Position numbers and translations under genes: made by a program. The notes below the pieces were generated by a model. The model searched no databases. It had not been told where the DNA came from and saw only the letters and a program-made list of their open reading frames with translations. A DNA stretch of 11,221 nucleotides, taken from Savagea sp. (GTDB lineage: Bacteria; Bacillota; Bacilli; Bacillales_A; Planococcaceae). Shown piece after piece: positions 1 to 5,990 of the stretch; position 1 is the stretch's first letter, and each line of letters opens with the position of its first letter. The stretch lies in the NCBI GenBank assembly GCA_030152585.1, contig JASLJC010000043.1:1-11221 (forward strand), written 5' to 3'.

Positions 1-84
1 AAATACGATATCGACGAGCGATAGTTGTTCCGTTACTTGACGACGTGCTTTTGCCATATGTCCAGGAAACCATTGAATCGTCAT
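1..84 (-). CDS. rbgA: Ribosome biogenesis GTPase RbgA (YlqF), N-terminal fragment
   Basis: Only the first 28 codons are inside the window; the gene continues past the left edge. The ATG is preceded by the good Shine-Dalgarno AAAGAGGTGAG. The fragment opens MTIQWFPGHMAKARRQ and runs on to LSLVDIVF, which is the characteristic start of the YlqF/RbgA family of circularly permuted GTPases. In B. subtilis RbgA acts late in 50S subunit assembly. The GTPase motifs lie outside the window and cannot be checked. The gene order rplS-(lepB)-rbgA agrees with the B. subtilis arrangement, where ylqF follows rplS. A terminator separates it from lepB, so it either has its own weak promoter that I cannot identify or depends on readthrough. 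Identification rests on the N-terminal signature plus synteny. Confidence 0.9.
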   Translation of the reverse strand, partial: MTIQWFPGHMAKARRQVTEQLSLVDIVF

Positions 85-117
85 ATTCTCACCTCTTTGT
101 AATTGTCTACATCGATG

Positions 118-142
118 AAAAAGCATTTGCTATGCAAATGCT
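118..142 (-). terminator. Intrinsic terminator after lepB
   Basis: Read on the minus strand, AGCATTTGC and GCAAATGCT form a perfect 9-bp stem around the loop ATA, followed by a short T run (TTTTTC). It lies just after the lepB stop and before the rbgA Shine-Dalgarno. The T tract is only 5 bases and the stem is AU-rich, so it may be leaky, which would let rbgA be read from lepB. There is no T run on the plus-strand side, so it is specific to the minus strand. Confidence 0.7.
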
Positions 143-148
143 CCTTCA

Positions 149-715
149 TCAATGTACAATGCCTGCATTGTGCATCGGCCAAAATATAAATTTCGTTTTT
201 CCGATGACTTCTTCCATCGGAACGACACCGATGTGTCGCGAGTCTTTACTATTTTTTCGGTTATCTCCCATTACGAAGAGATGACCTTCTGGTACTGTAT
301 CTTGACCTATGAAGTCACGTAATGTGAAATCTCCTGTTAACAATTGATCGTCTAACACTTTATGTTGTTCTAAATACGGTTCGTCATACGCTTCACCATT
401 AATATATAAAACGTCATCACGATACTCAATCGTATCTCCCGGTAAGCCGATTACACGCTTAATATATTTTTCTTCTTCGTTCGCGTTAAAAACGACGATA
501 TCAAAATGTTTCGGTTCACCGATACGATAACTCATTTTATTAACAATCATACGGTCACTATTTTCTAATGTTGGCATCATCGATATTCCGTCTACGAGTA
601 CGGCAGAAACGAAAAAGATGCGAATGACGGTTACAAGTATAAGGGCAAATATAATTGCTTTTAACCATTCGAGCCATTCATTTTTTTCGACTTTTTCTTC
701 CTTTTCTTCTGTCAT
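149..715 (-). CDS. lepB: Type I signal peptidase (SipS/LepB family)
   Basis: A 188-residue membrane serine protease that removes signal peptides from secreted pre-proteins at the outer face of the membrane. A charged cytoplasmic N-terminus (residues 1-13) is followed by one hydrophobic segment (about 18-41). The catalytic Ser is residue 45 in ISMMPTLE (box B) and the catalytic Lys is residue 86 in YIKRVIGLPGD (box D). Box E, GDNRKNSKDSRHIG, is near the C-terminus. The length and single transmembrane segment match the Gram-positive P-type SipS enzymes. The start has a strong GGGGGG-type Shine-Dalgarno (about 721-726). It sits between rplS and rbgA, a position with no counterpart in the B. subtilis order, and terminators lie on both sides, so it is probably a monocistronic unit. 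Which paralogue it represents cannot be told from this window. Confidence 0.96.
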   Translation of the reverse strand: MTEEKEEKVEKNEWLEWLKAIIFALILVTVIRIFFVSAVLVDGISMMPTLENSDRMIVNKMSYRIGEPKHFDIVVFNANEEEKYIKRVIGLPGDTIEYRDDVLYINGEAYDEPYLEQHKVLDDQLLTGDFTLRDFIGQDTVPEGHLFVMGDNRKNSKDSRHIGVVPMEEVIGKTKFIFWPMHNAGIVH

Positions 716-740
716 CGCTTTCCCCCCTCATTCCACTAGA

Positions 741-770
741 TTTACAAGCAAACCCGCTTCCTTTTTACAA
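741..770 (-). promoter_or_regulatory. Weak candidate sigma-A promoter for lepB
   Basis: On the minus strand TTGTAA and TGTAAA are separated by 18 bp, upstream of the lepB Shine-Dalgarno. Each hexamer matches consensus at only 4 of 6 positions. The main argument is contextual: lepB follows a good terminator and needs a start signal here unless it relies on readthrough. Low confidence. Confidence 0.3.
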
Positions 771-792
771 TACACCGTTTTTCAATATAAAG

Positions 793-822
793 AAAGGAGA
801 CCTTACGCAAGGTCTCCTTTTT
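793..822 (-). terminator. Intrinsic terminator after rplS
   Basis: A perfect 12-bp stem (plus-strand arms 793-804 and 809-820, loop ACGC) starts immediately after the rplS stop. On the minus strand it reads AAGGAGACCTT then AAGGTCTCC and is followed by TTTCTTTATA. The plus-strand side also ends in five Ts, so it could work in both directions. It separates rplS from lepB. Confidence 0.85.
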
Positions 823-828
823 CTCATC

Positions 829-1185
829 TTAGTCTTCTTTACGTGTGCTTTCTTTAATACGTGCTGATTTCCCTTGACGCTCACGTAAGTAGTATAATTT
901 TGAACGACGTACTTTACCACGGCGTGTTACTTCAATTTGTGCAAGCTTTGGTGAATGTACAGGGAATGTACGTTCAACACCTACACCATTTGAAATTTTA
1001 CGAACTGTGAATGTTTCGCTAATGCCTTGTCCACGGCGACGAATAACGACACCTTCGAAAAGCTGGATACGCTCACGGTCACCTTCTACAATTTTCACGT
1101 GAAGACGAACTGCATCTCCTGAACGGAATTTCGGAATGTCTGTACGTAATTGATCTTTTGTTAATTCTTCGATAATGTTTGTCAT
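829..1185 (-). CDS. rplS: 50S ribosomal protein L19
   Basis: A 118-residue basic protein of the 50S subunit, lying at the 30S-50S interface. It shows the family hallmarks: the opening with LTKDQLRTDIPKFRSGD (residues 8-24), GDRERIQLFEGVVIRRRG (35-52), FTVRKISNGVGVERTFPVHSP (59-79) and the basic tail VRRSKLYYLRER (92-103). L19 is usually about 115 residues, so this one is complete. The start is ATG with an AAGGAGATAG Shine-Dalgarno. It is transcribed from its own promoter inside the trmD 3' end, through a structured leader, and ends at a strong terminator, so it can be made at ribosomal-protein levels independently of the weaker rimM-trmD message. Confidence 0.98.
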   Translation of the reverse strand: MTNIIEELTKDQLRTDIPKFRSGDAVRLHVKIVEGDRERIQLFEGVVIRRRGQGISETFTVRKISNGVGVERTFPVHSPKLAQIEVTRRGKVRRSKLYYLRERQGKSARIKESTRKED

Positions 1186-1192
1186 AACTTCT

Positions 1193-1270
1193 ATCTCCTT
1201 GTCCTAGATGTTCTTGCAACCTTTACTGTTTCGCAGCGGAACACCCGTCATTTCGGTGCTTTTCGCACAC
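1193..1270 (-). ncRNA. L19 (rplS) autoregulatory leader, L19_leader type
   Basis: This untranslated stretch lies between the rplS promoter and the Shine-Dalgarno. On the minus strand it begins with a small hairpin, GTGC-GAAAA-GCAC (1256-1268). Next comes a long-range helix pairing GGTGTTC (1239-1245) with GAACATC (1207-1213), 7 bp including one G-U. The loop between them holds CTG-CGAAA-CAG and AAGGTTGCAA. The segment GGTTGCAAGAACATCTAG just before the Shine-Dalgarno matches my recollection of the L19 leader element of low-GC Gram-positives. The presumed role is feedback control of L19 synthesis. The identification is from memory of the motif plus its position, not from a covariance-model score. 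Confidence 0.75.
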
Positions 1271-1275
1271 GCTAA

Positions 1276-1304
1276 ACTATATCATAGAGATTTTTACTTT
1301 TCAA
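1276..1304 (-). promoter_or_regulatory. Sigma-A promoter of rplS, inside the trmD 3' end
   Basis: TTGAAA (1299-1304), a 17-bp spacer and TATAGT (1276-1281), with an extended -10 (TGA directly upstream of TATAGT), all on the minus strand. The -35 lies within the last trmD codons and the -10 just past its stop. The predicted transcript starts near 1268-1270, exactly where the L19 leader structure begins. Confidence 0.8.
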
Positions 1305-2043
1305 CCTTTTTCGTTTCCTTTTCAATCTCTACTAACATTTGTTGATCCTCTTCTGTTAGAGGGTAATTTTCTAGTAAATCTGGTCGACGTTGATATGTCC
1401 GTTTGAGCGACTCGTAACGACGCCATGCCGCGATTTTAGCATGATCTCCTGATAAAAGTACTTCTGGCACATTCAACCCTTTATACGACGCTGGACGCGT
1501 ATATTGTGGGTGCTCTAATAAACCCGTTGAAAATGAATCATCTTTCGGCGATACTTCATTACCTAACACATCAGGTAATAAGCGGACGACTGCGTCAATC
1601 ATCGTCATCGCAGCTAATTCGCCTCCCGTTAAAACGAAATCACCGAGTGATAACTCATCCGTGACAAGATGCTCCCGAATCCGTTCATCATATCCTTCAT
1701 AATGGCCACAAAGAAAAATCAATTCTTCTTCTTTCGCTAATTCTTCTGCCTTTTGCTGCGTAAATCGTTCTCCTTGTGGACACATTAATAAAACGCGTGG
1801 TGCGCGGTTTGTCTTCTTCTTTGTCGCTTCTACTGCTTCAAATAATGGCTCTGGCTTTAATACCATCCCCGCCCCACCACCATACGGATAATCGTCTACT
1901 TTTTTATGTTTATTCGTTGAATATTCTCGGAAATTCACGATATCAAATGTCACCGCTCGTTCTTCTTGTGCACGTTTCATCATAGAAGAGTGAAGGACGC
2001 CGTCAAACATTTCTGGAAATAACGTCAAAACACGAATGTTCAT
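1294..2043 (-). CDS. trmD: tRNA (guanine-N1-)-methyltransferase TrmD
   Basis: A 249-residue SPOUT methyltransferase that uses S-adenosylmethionine to make m1G37 next to the anticodon of a subset of tRNAs, preventing +1 frameshifting. Visible motifs are DYPYGGGAGM (residues 51-60), CGHYEGYDERI (112-122) and SLGDFVLTGGE (132-142), which build the trefoil-knot SAM site. The catalytic Arg and Asp fall at residues 154 (AVVRLLP) and 169 (DDSFSTGLLEHPQYTRP), the same numbers as in the Haemophilus enzyme. The start ATG overlaps the rimM TGA stop as ATGA, so the two genes are translationally coupled. The C-terminal codons carry the rplS -35 box. Length and motifs are normal for the family. Confidence 0.98.
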   Translation of the reverse strand: MNIRVLTLFPEMFDGVLHSSMMKRAQEERAVTFDIVNFREYSTNKHKKVDDYPYGGGAGMVLKPEPLFEAVEATKKKTNRAPRVLLMCPQGERFTQQKAEELAKEEELIFLCGHYEGYDERIREHLVTDELSLGDFVLTGGELAAMTMIDAVVRLLPDVLGNEVSPKDDSFSTGLLEHPQYTRPASYKGLNVPEVLLSGDHAKIAAWRRYESLKRTYQRRPDLLENYPLTEEDQQMLVEIEKETKKVEK

Positions 2044-2555
2044 TCTGTTAACAACCCTTCTAAAACATCGATAACGACTCGTTTATTCGCTACATCTACT
2101 TCTTTTACAACATCTCGAATAAACGGAATATAATGATTTTTCCCATTCACGCCTTTTACTTCCCAGACGTCGTTTGCACCGGTTTCTAAAATATCACTCA
2201 CTTCACCTATCGTTTCATTATTTAATGATACGACTGTACATCCTAAAATATCGTGATAGTAAAATGAATTTTCTTGTAACGGCTTCACTTGTTGTTTCAA
2301 AATAAATAATGTAAGTCCTTTGTAACGTTCGACATCTTCAATCGTCGGATGATTTTCAAAAGCGACGAGTTGAAACTGTTTATGCGGACGTCCACTACGC
2401 ACTTCAATTTCTACCTTTTCGCCGTCACGTGTTCCGATAAATAAAATCGAACCGGGACTAAATCGTTCTTCAGGGAAATCCGTTTGACTCATCACGCGAA
2501 CTTCACCTTTGATACCGTGTGTATTTACAATTTGACCTACTTCTAAAAACTCCAT
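2040..2555 (-). CDS. rimM: Ribosome maturation factor RimM
   Basis: A 171-residue 16S rRNA maturation factor that binds S19 in the 30S head and aids late 30S assembly. The N-terminal RimM domain (residues about 4-90) opens with VGQIVNTHGIKGEVRV. A PRC-barrel domain (about 97-170) contains YYHDILGC, GEVSDILETGANDVWEV and YIPFI. The Shine-Dalgarno is AGAAGGTGG. It overlaps trmD by 4 bp. Upstream lies a strong terminator after rpsP, and I see no convincing promoter in the 36 bp between that hairpin and the start, so expression probably depends on partial readthrough from rpsP. Confidence 0.97.
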   Translation of the reverse strand: MEFLEVGQIVNTHGIKGEVRVMSQTDFPEERFSPGSILFIGTRDGEKVEIEVRSGRPHKQFQLVAFENHPTIEDVERYKGLTLFILKQQVKPLQENSFYYHDILGCTVVSLNNETIGEVSDILETGANDVWEVKGVNGKNHYIPFIRDVVKEVDVANKRVVIDVLEGLLTE

Positions 2556-2581
2556 TTGTCCACCTTCTTTCTTTTATTAAA

Positions 2582-2619
2582 CAAAAAGCAGAATAGCCCG
2601 AGAGCTATTCTGCTTTTTG
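2582..2619 (-). terminator. Strong intrinsic terminator between rpsP and rimM
   Basis: A perfect 16-bp inverted repeat (plus-strand arms 2582-2597 and 2604-2619) with a 6-base loop, followed on the minus strand by TTTTTGTTTAAT. The A-rich 5' arm and T-rich 3' arm make it symmetric, so it could also act on the plus strand. It occupies the place where khpA (ylqC) and ylqD lie in B. subtilis. It should attenuate the abundant S16 message before the low-level rimM-trmD genes. Confidence 0.9.
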
Positions 2620-2626
2620 CATCATC

Positions 2627-2641
2627 TAAGCATAATGCTTA
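2627..2641 (-). repeat. 15-bp palindrome just after the rpsP stop
   Basis: TAAGCAT-A-ATGCTTA is a perfect inverted repeat with a one-base centre, sitting between the rpsP stop codon and the terminator hairpin. With a one-base centre it cannot form a full RNA hairpin without opening inner pairs. It could be a protein-binding palindrome or chance in AT-rich sequence. No function is assigned. Confidence 0.4.
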
Positions 2642-2643
2642 AA

Positions 2644-2913
2644 TTATTTGTTTTTTGATTCATGGTATGTTTTCATGATGCCTTTGTCTGATAAAAGTTT
2701 ATGAACTGTATCTGACGGTTTCGCACCGTTGTTTAACCATTTTAATGCAAGCTCTTCATCAATTTTTACTTCTGATGGTTGCGCTAATGGATTGTATGTT
2801 CCGATCGTCTCGATTGGACGGCTCGTTAATGCTGTACGTGAATCTGCAACTACGATACGGTAGAAAGGATTCTTTTTAGCACCCATACGTTTTAAACGAA
2901 TTTTTACTGACAT
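2644..2913 (-). CDS. rpsP: 30S ribosomal protein S16
   Basis: An 89-residue 30S subunit protein that helps 16S rRNA folding in the 5' and central domains. The start MSVKIRLKRMGAKKNPFYRIVVADSR is typical, as is VKIDEELALKWLNNGAKPSDTV near the C-terminus. I chose the ATG at 2911-2913 because GGAGGTG lies about 8 bases upstream; a 9-codon longer frame would run through that Shine-Dalgarno. One oddity stands out: after DSR the family normally has a segment like SPRDGRFIE, but here residues 27-35 read TALTSRPIE, so the usual PRDGR is absent. The flanking sequence stays in frame and well conserved, so this is not a simple frameshift. It has its own promoter and a terminator, an S16-only unit. Confidence 0.97.
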   Translation of the reverse strand: MSVKIRLKRMGAKKNPFYRIVVADSRTALTSRPIETIGTYNPLAQPSEVKIDEELALKWLNNGAKPSDTVHKLLSDKGIMKTYHESKNK

Positions 2914-2921
2914 GTATATTA

Positions 2922-2928
2922 CACCTCC
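2922..2928 (-). promoter_or_regulatory. Shine-Dalgarno site that fixes the rpsP start
   Basis: GGAGGTG on the minus strand, 8 bases from the ATG at 2913, is a near-perfect match to the 16S rRNA tail. It lies inside the longer alternative frame and so argues for the shorter 89-residue S16. Confidence 0.9.
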
Positions 2929-2950
2929 GAATAGTTTCACACAATTAAGT

Positions 2951-2979
2951 ATGTTATCAGCTTTTTTTTTGTTTGTAAA
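2951..2979 (-). promoter_or_regulatory. Sigma-A promoter of rpsP
   Basis: TTTACA (2974-2979), a 17-bp spacer with a run of nine As, and TAACAT (2951-2956), with TGA immediately upstream of the -10 (extended -10), on the minus strand. The predicted start is near 2944, giving a leader of about 30 bases. It lies in the 91-bp gap after ffh, where I see no convincing terminator, so some ffh transcripts may read through. Confidence 0.75.
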
Positions 2980-3004
2980 GGCTTTTCTCTTAACACCTTA
3001 AAAT

Positions 3005-4357
3005 TTATTTAAAAAATGAATCAAAACTTGGGAAATTCATTTTCTTTTTCCCTTTTTGCATGCCGGTCATTTTTTTCATCATTTTTTTCATTTCGTTAAA
3101 TTGTTTTAATAAACGATTCACTTGCTGCAAAGAAGTACCTGAACCTTGTGCGACACGTTTACGACGACTTGCATTCATAATGTTTGGCTCTGTTCGTTCT
3201 TCAGGTGTCATCGATTTAATAATCGCTTCAATTTGTGCCATTTGACCTTCGTCTACTTGAACATTGTCGAGCCCTTTCATCTTGTTAATTCCTGGGATCA
3301 TGCCGAGTAATTCATCGAGGGGACCCATTTTTTTCACTTGATCGAGCTGTTCTAAAAAGTCGTCTAACGTAAACGTTTGGTTCATTAACTTTTCTTCCAT
3401 CTCTTTCGCTTTCTCTTCATCGACGTTCGCTTGTGCTTTTTCAATTAAACTCATAACGTCGCCCATTCCGAGAATTCGTGAAGCCATTCGTTCCGGATGG
3501 AAAGCATCTAACGCATCCATTTTTTCACCCATACCGACAAATTTGATCGGCTTTTCTGTTACTGCACGAATCGAAAGTGCTGCTCCTCCTCGTGTATCTC
3601 CGTCTAATTTCGTTAAGACGACTCCTGTAATACCGAGTGCATCATCAAAGCTTTTTGCAACATTTACTGCATCTTGTCCTGTCATCGCGTCCACAACGAG
3701 TAAAATCTCATCCGGTTCTGCTAATGCTTTAATGTCTTTTAATTCTTGCATTAACGTTTCGTCAACGTGTAAACGCCCTGCAGTGTCAATGATAACCACA
3801 TCTTGATGGTCTTCTTTTGCTTTTTCTAATGCTTGACGTGTAATTTCAACTGGCGAAACATCTGAACCGAGTGAAAATACAGGCATCGTCAACTGTTTTC
3901 CTAACGTCTCTAGTTGATCAATTGCAGCAGGACGATAAATATCTGCAGCAACGAGGAGCGGTTTTTTATTATGCTTTTTTCGAACGTGTGTCGCAATTTT
4001 CCCTGTCGTCGTCGTTTTTCCTGCTCCTTGTAAACCGACCATCATAATAACTGTCGGCGACTTACGAGCAAACTGAATCGGTGTTTCTTCGCCTCCCATT
4101 AAAGTCGTCAATTCATCTTTTACAACTTTCACGACTTGTTGTCCTGGCGTTAAACTATCCATTACTTCTTGCCCAACTGCGCGTTCGCTTACTTTTTTCA
4201 CGAAATTTTTGACGACTTTTAAGTTAACGTCTGCCTCAATAAGGGCAAAACGAACTTCACGCATCATTTCTTTTACATCTGCTTCGCTTACTTTACCTTT
4301 ACCAGTAATTTTTTTCATCGTTTCTTGAAGTCGTTCGGCTAATCCTTCAAATGCCAT
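3005..4357 (-). CDS. ffh: Signal recognition particle protein Ffh (SRP54)
   Basis: A 450-residue GTPase that binds signal sequences and SRP RNA and delivers ribosome-nascent chains to FtsY at the membrane. The N domain is residues 1-90. The G domain shows GLQGAGKTTT (108-117), DTAGR (191-195) and TKLDGD (249-254). The Met-rich M domain follows from about 300, with the RNA-binding helix SRRKRVAQGSGTS (397-409) and the Met/Lys-rich QFNEMKKMMKKM region (419-430). Length matches B. subtilis Ffh (about 446). The Shine-Dalgarno GGGAGG is 17 bp downstream of ylxM, with which it is co-transcribed. It starts MAFEGLAERLQ, as in the family. No missing residues were seen. Confidence 0.99.
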   Translation of the reverse strand: MAFEGLAERLQETMKKITGKGKVSEADVKEMMREVRFALIEADVNLKVVKNFVKKVSERAVGQEVMDSLTPGQQVVKVVKDELTTLMGGEETPIQFARKSPTVIMMVGLQGAGKTTTTGKIATHVRKKHNKKPLLVAADIYRPAAIDQLETLGKQLTMPVFSLGSDVSPVEITRQALEKAKEDHQDVVIIDTAGRLHVDETLMQELKDIKALAEPDEILLVVDAMTGQDAVNVAKSFDDALGITGVVLTKLDGDTRGGAALSIRAVTEKPIKFVGMGEKMDALDAFHPERMASRILGMGDVMSLIEKAQANVDEEKAKEMEEKLMNQTFTLDDFLEQLDQVKKMGPLDELLGMIPGINKMKGLDNVQVDEGQMAQIEAIIKSMTPEERTEPNIMNASRRKRVAQGSGTSLQQVNRLLKQFNEMKKMMKKMTGMQKGKKKMNFPSFDSFFK

Positions 4358-4374
4358 GTAAGGAATCCTCCCTT

Positions 4375-4704
4375 TTATTCGTAACGTTTTAATTGGTCGA
4401 TTAACATATGGACGTCTCTACTCACTTCCGCATCTTGTAACGTACGCTCGAGCTCTTCTATCGTTTCCATTCGCTTTTCAAACCGTTCAAACAATTGTAA
4501 TTTTGATTCATACTCTTCTAACATTTTTTCTGTCCGCTTTACATTATCATAAATCGCTTGACGTGAAACGTTATGAATGTCGGCAATTTCACCTAGTGAT
4601 AAGTCTTCTAAATAATAAGCATTCATATACGTTCGTTGCTTATCCGTTAAAAGCGAATGATAAAAGTCGAAGAGGAAGTTAATTCTCGTCGTTTTTTCTA
4701 ACAT
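4375..4704 (-). CDS. ylxM: YlxM/p13-family SRP-associated HTH protein
   Basis: A 109-residue protein of the UPF0122/YlxM family. A sigma-70 region 4-like helix-turn-helix spans about residues 34-60 (LSLGEIADIHNVSRQAIYDN), followed by a charged helical tail. YlxM is almost always next to ffh; in streptococci it has been reported to bind SRP components and modulate SRP GTPase activity, so a role in SRP assembly or regulation is likely, though less certain than the family assignment. The Shine-Dalgarno is AGAGGGAGGG. It is the first gene of a ylxM-ffh unit with its own near-consensus promoter. Confidence 0.95.
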   Translation of the reverse strand: MLEKTTRINFLFDFYHSLLTDKQRTYMNAYYLEDLSLGEIADIHNVSRQAIYDNVKRTEKMLEEYESKLQLFERFEKRMETIEELERTLQDAEVSRDVHMLIDQLKRYE

Positions 4705-4734
4705 GAAGTTCCCTCCCTCTTACGATTTGTAGTC

Positions 4735-4763
4735 ATCGTATGATGAACATTGTCATGTGTCAA
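4735..4763 (-). promoter_or_regulatory. Sigma-A promoter of ylxM-ffh
   Basis: The perfect -35 TTGACA (4758-4763), a 17-bp spacer and TACGAT (4735-4740) on the minus strand. The -35 begins 3 bases after the ftsY stop codon and the predicted start is near 4728, which leaves a 23-base leader with the AGAGGGAGGG Shine-Dalgarno. It lets SRP protein be made independently of the upstream rnc-smc-ftsY message. Confidence 0.8.
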
Positions 4764-4766
4764 GGA

Positions 4767-5984
4767 TTACTCCTTGTCTTCTTGTTGCATTTCCATTTCT
4801 AATCCGTCGGCGAACAAGCCGTATACGTATTTATCAGGATCAAATGGTTGTAAGTCGTCAATTCCTTCTCCAAGACCGACATATTTCACTGGAATGTTCA
4901 TACTTTTTCGAATAGCTAAAACGATTCCACCTTTTGCTGTACCGTCTAATTTCGTTAAAACGATTCCTGTCACATTCGTCGCTTCTTTAAACGTTTCAGC
5001 TTGGCGTAAAGCATTTTGACCAGTCGTTGCATCGAGAGCAAGGAGTACTTCATGGGGTGCGCCTGGAATTTCACGCCCGATTACTTTATGAATTTTTTCA
5101 AGTTCGTTCATTAAGTTCACTTTGTTTTGTAATCGACCCGCTGTATCACAAATTAATACGTCGACATTACTTTTCTTCGCTGCTTGAATAGCATCGAACA
5201 TCACTGCTGCTGGATCTGCTCCTTCACCTTGACGAATGACATCGACTCCGTTACGCTCTCCCCAAACGACGAGCTGTTCTACTGCACCTGCACGGAACGT
5301 ATCACCCGCTGCGAGCATCACTGTTTTCCCTTGTTGTTGTAAACGTTTTGTCAACTTACCAATCGTCGTCGTTTTTCCGACACCATTGACGCCGACCATT
5401 AAAATGACCGTCATACCATCTGCTTGAAGATTTAACGTCATATCTTCTTCAGTGCCCGCTTCATTATAAATTTCAACGAGTTTTTCTGAAATGAGCGACT
5501 GCATACGTGATGTATCTTTAATATTTTGACGTTTCACTTCCATTTTTAATTCATCGACGAGTTCCATTACAGTTTCAAAACCGACGTCTGCTTGTAACAG
5601 TACCTCTTCTAACTCTTCAAAAAATTCCTCATCCACTTCTCGGAAATTTGCTACGAGATCATTAATTTTTGAAGTGAAACTATCTCGTGTTTTTTCAAGA
5701 CCTGCTTTAAATTTTCCAAATAACGACAGCTCTTTTTCTTGTTCTCCTTGCTCTTCTTGCTCTTTTTGTTCTTCTTGCTCTTTTTGTTTTTCTTGTCCCT
5801 CTTGTTGTTCGACAATTTTTTCTGCAACGACTACTTCCGTTTTTTCTTCTACTATTTCTTTCTTTTCTTCTTCAAGAGGTTCTTCTTTTACTTGTTCTTC
5901 TTCAAGTTCTTCTTCTCGAACTTCTTCTTTCGGTTCCTCTTTCTTTCCGATAAACGTTTCTTTTAATCGTTTAAAAAATGACAT
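4767..5984 (-). CDS. ftsY: SRP receptor FtsY with an extended acidic N-terminus
   Basis: A 405-residue GTPase that docks the SRP-ribosome complex at the membrane. After MSFFKRLKETFIGKK comes a Glu/Lys/Gln-rich region (residues about 15-86) like the A domain of longer FtsY proteins. The N domain is about 87-180. The G domain has GVNGVGKTTT (198-207), DTAGR (280-284) and TKLDGTAKGG (344-353). B. subtilis FtsY is about 329 residues, so the extra length is in the acidic region, which includes two tandem KEQEEQ hexapeptides (68-79). The Shine-Dalgarno AAAGGATGAG overlaps the smc stop; the genes are 6 bp apart and so co-transcribed and probably coupled. The catalytic motifs are intact. Confidence 0.98.
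   Translation of the reverse strand: MSFFKRLKETFIGKKEEPKEEVREEELEEEQVKEEPLEEEKKEIVEEKTEVVVAEKIVEQQEGQEKQKEQEEQKEQEEQGEQEKELSLFGKFKAGLEKTRDSFTSKINDLVANFREVDEEFFEELEEVLLQADVGFETVMELVDELKMEVKRQNIKDTSRMQSLISEKLVEIYNEAGTEEDMTLNLQADGMTVILMVGVNGVGKTTTIGKLTKRLQQQGKTVMLAAGDTFRAGAVEQLVVWGERNGVDVIRQGEGADPAAVMFDAIQAAKKSNVDVLICDTAGRLQNKVNLMNELEKIHKVIGREIPGAPHEVLLALDATTGQNALRQAETFKEATNVTGIVLTKLDGTAKGGIVLAIRKSMNIPVKYVGLGEGIDDLQPFDPDKYVYGLFADGLEMEMQQEDKE
5753..5788 (-). repeat. Two perfect 18-bp tandem repeats in the ftsY acidic region
   Basis: Plus-strand CTTCTTGCTCTTTTTGTT occurs at 5753-5770 and again at 5771-5788 without mismatch, encoding the hexapeptide KEQEEQ twice. Degenerate related units flank it (QGEQEKE, EGQEKQ). 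In-frame tandem repeats in a disordered segment are prone to copy-number change between strains. Confidence 0.85.
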
Positions 5985-5990
5985 CTTTTC

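Noticed and set aside
45..284. A plus-strand open frame across the lepB 3' end and the rbgA start.
   Set aside because: It runs antisense to two clear genes and through a terminator hairpin, with no family resemblance or Shine-Dalgarno.
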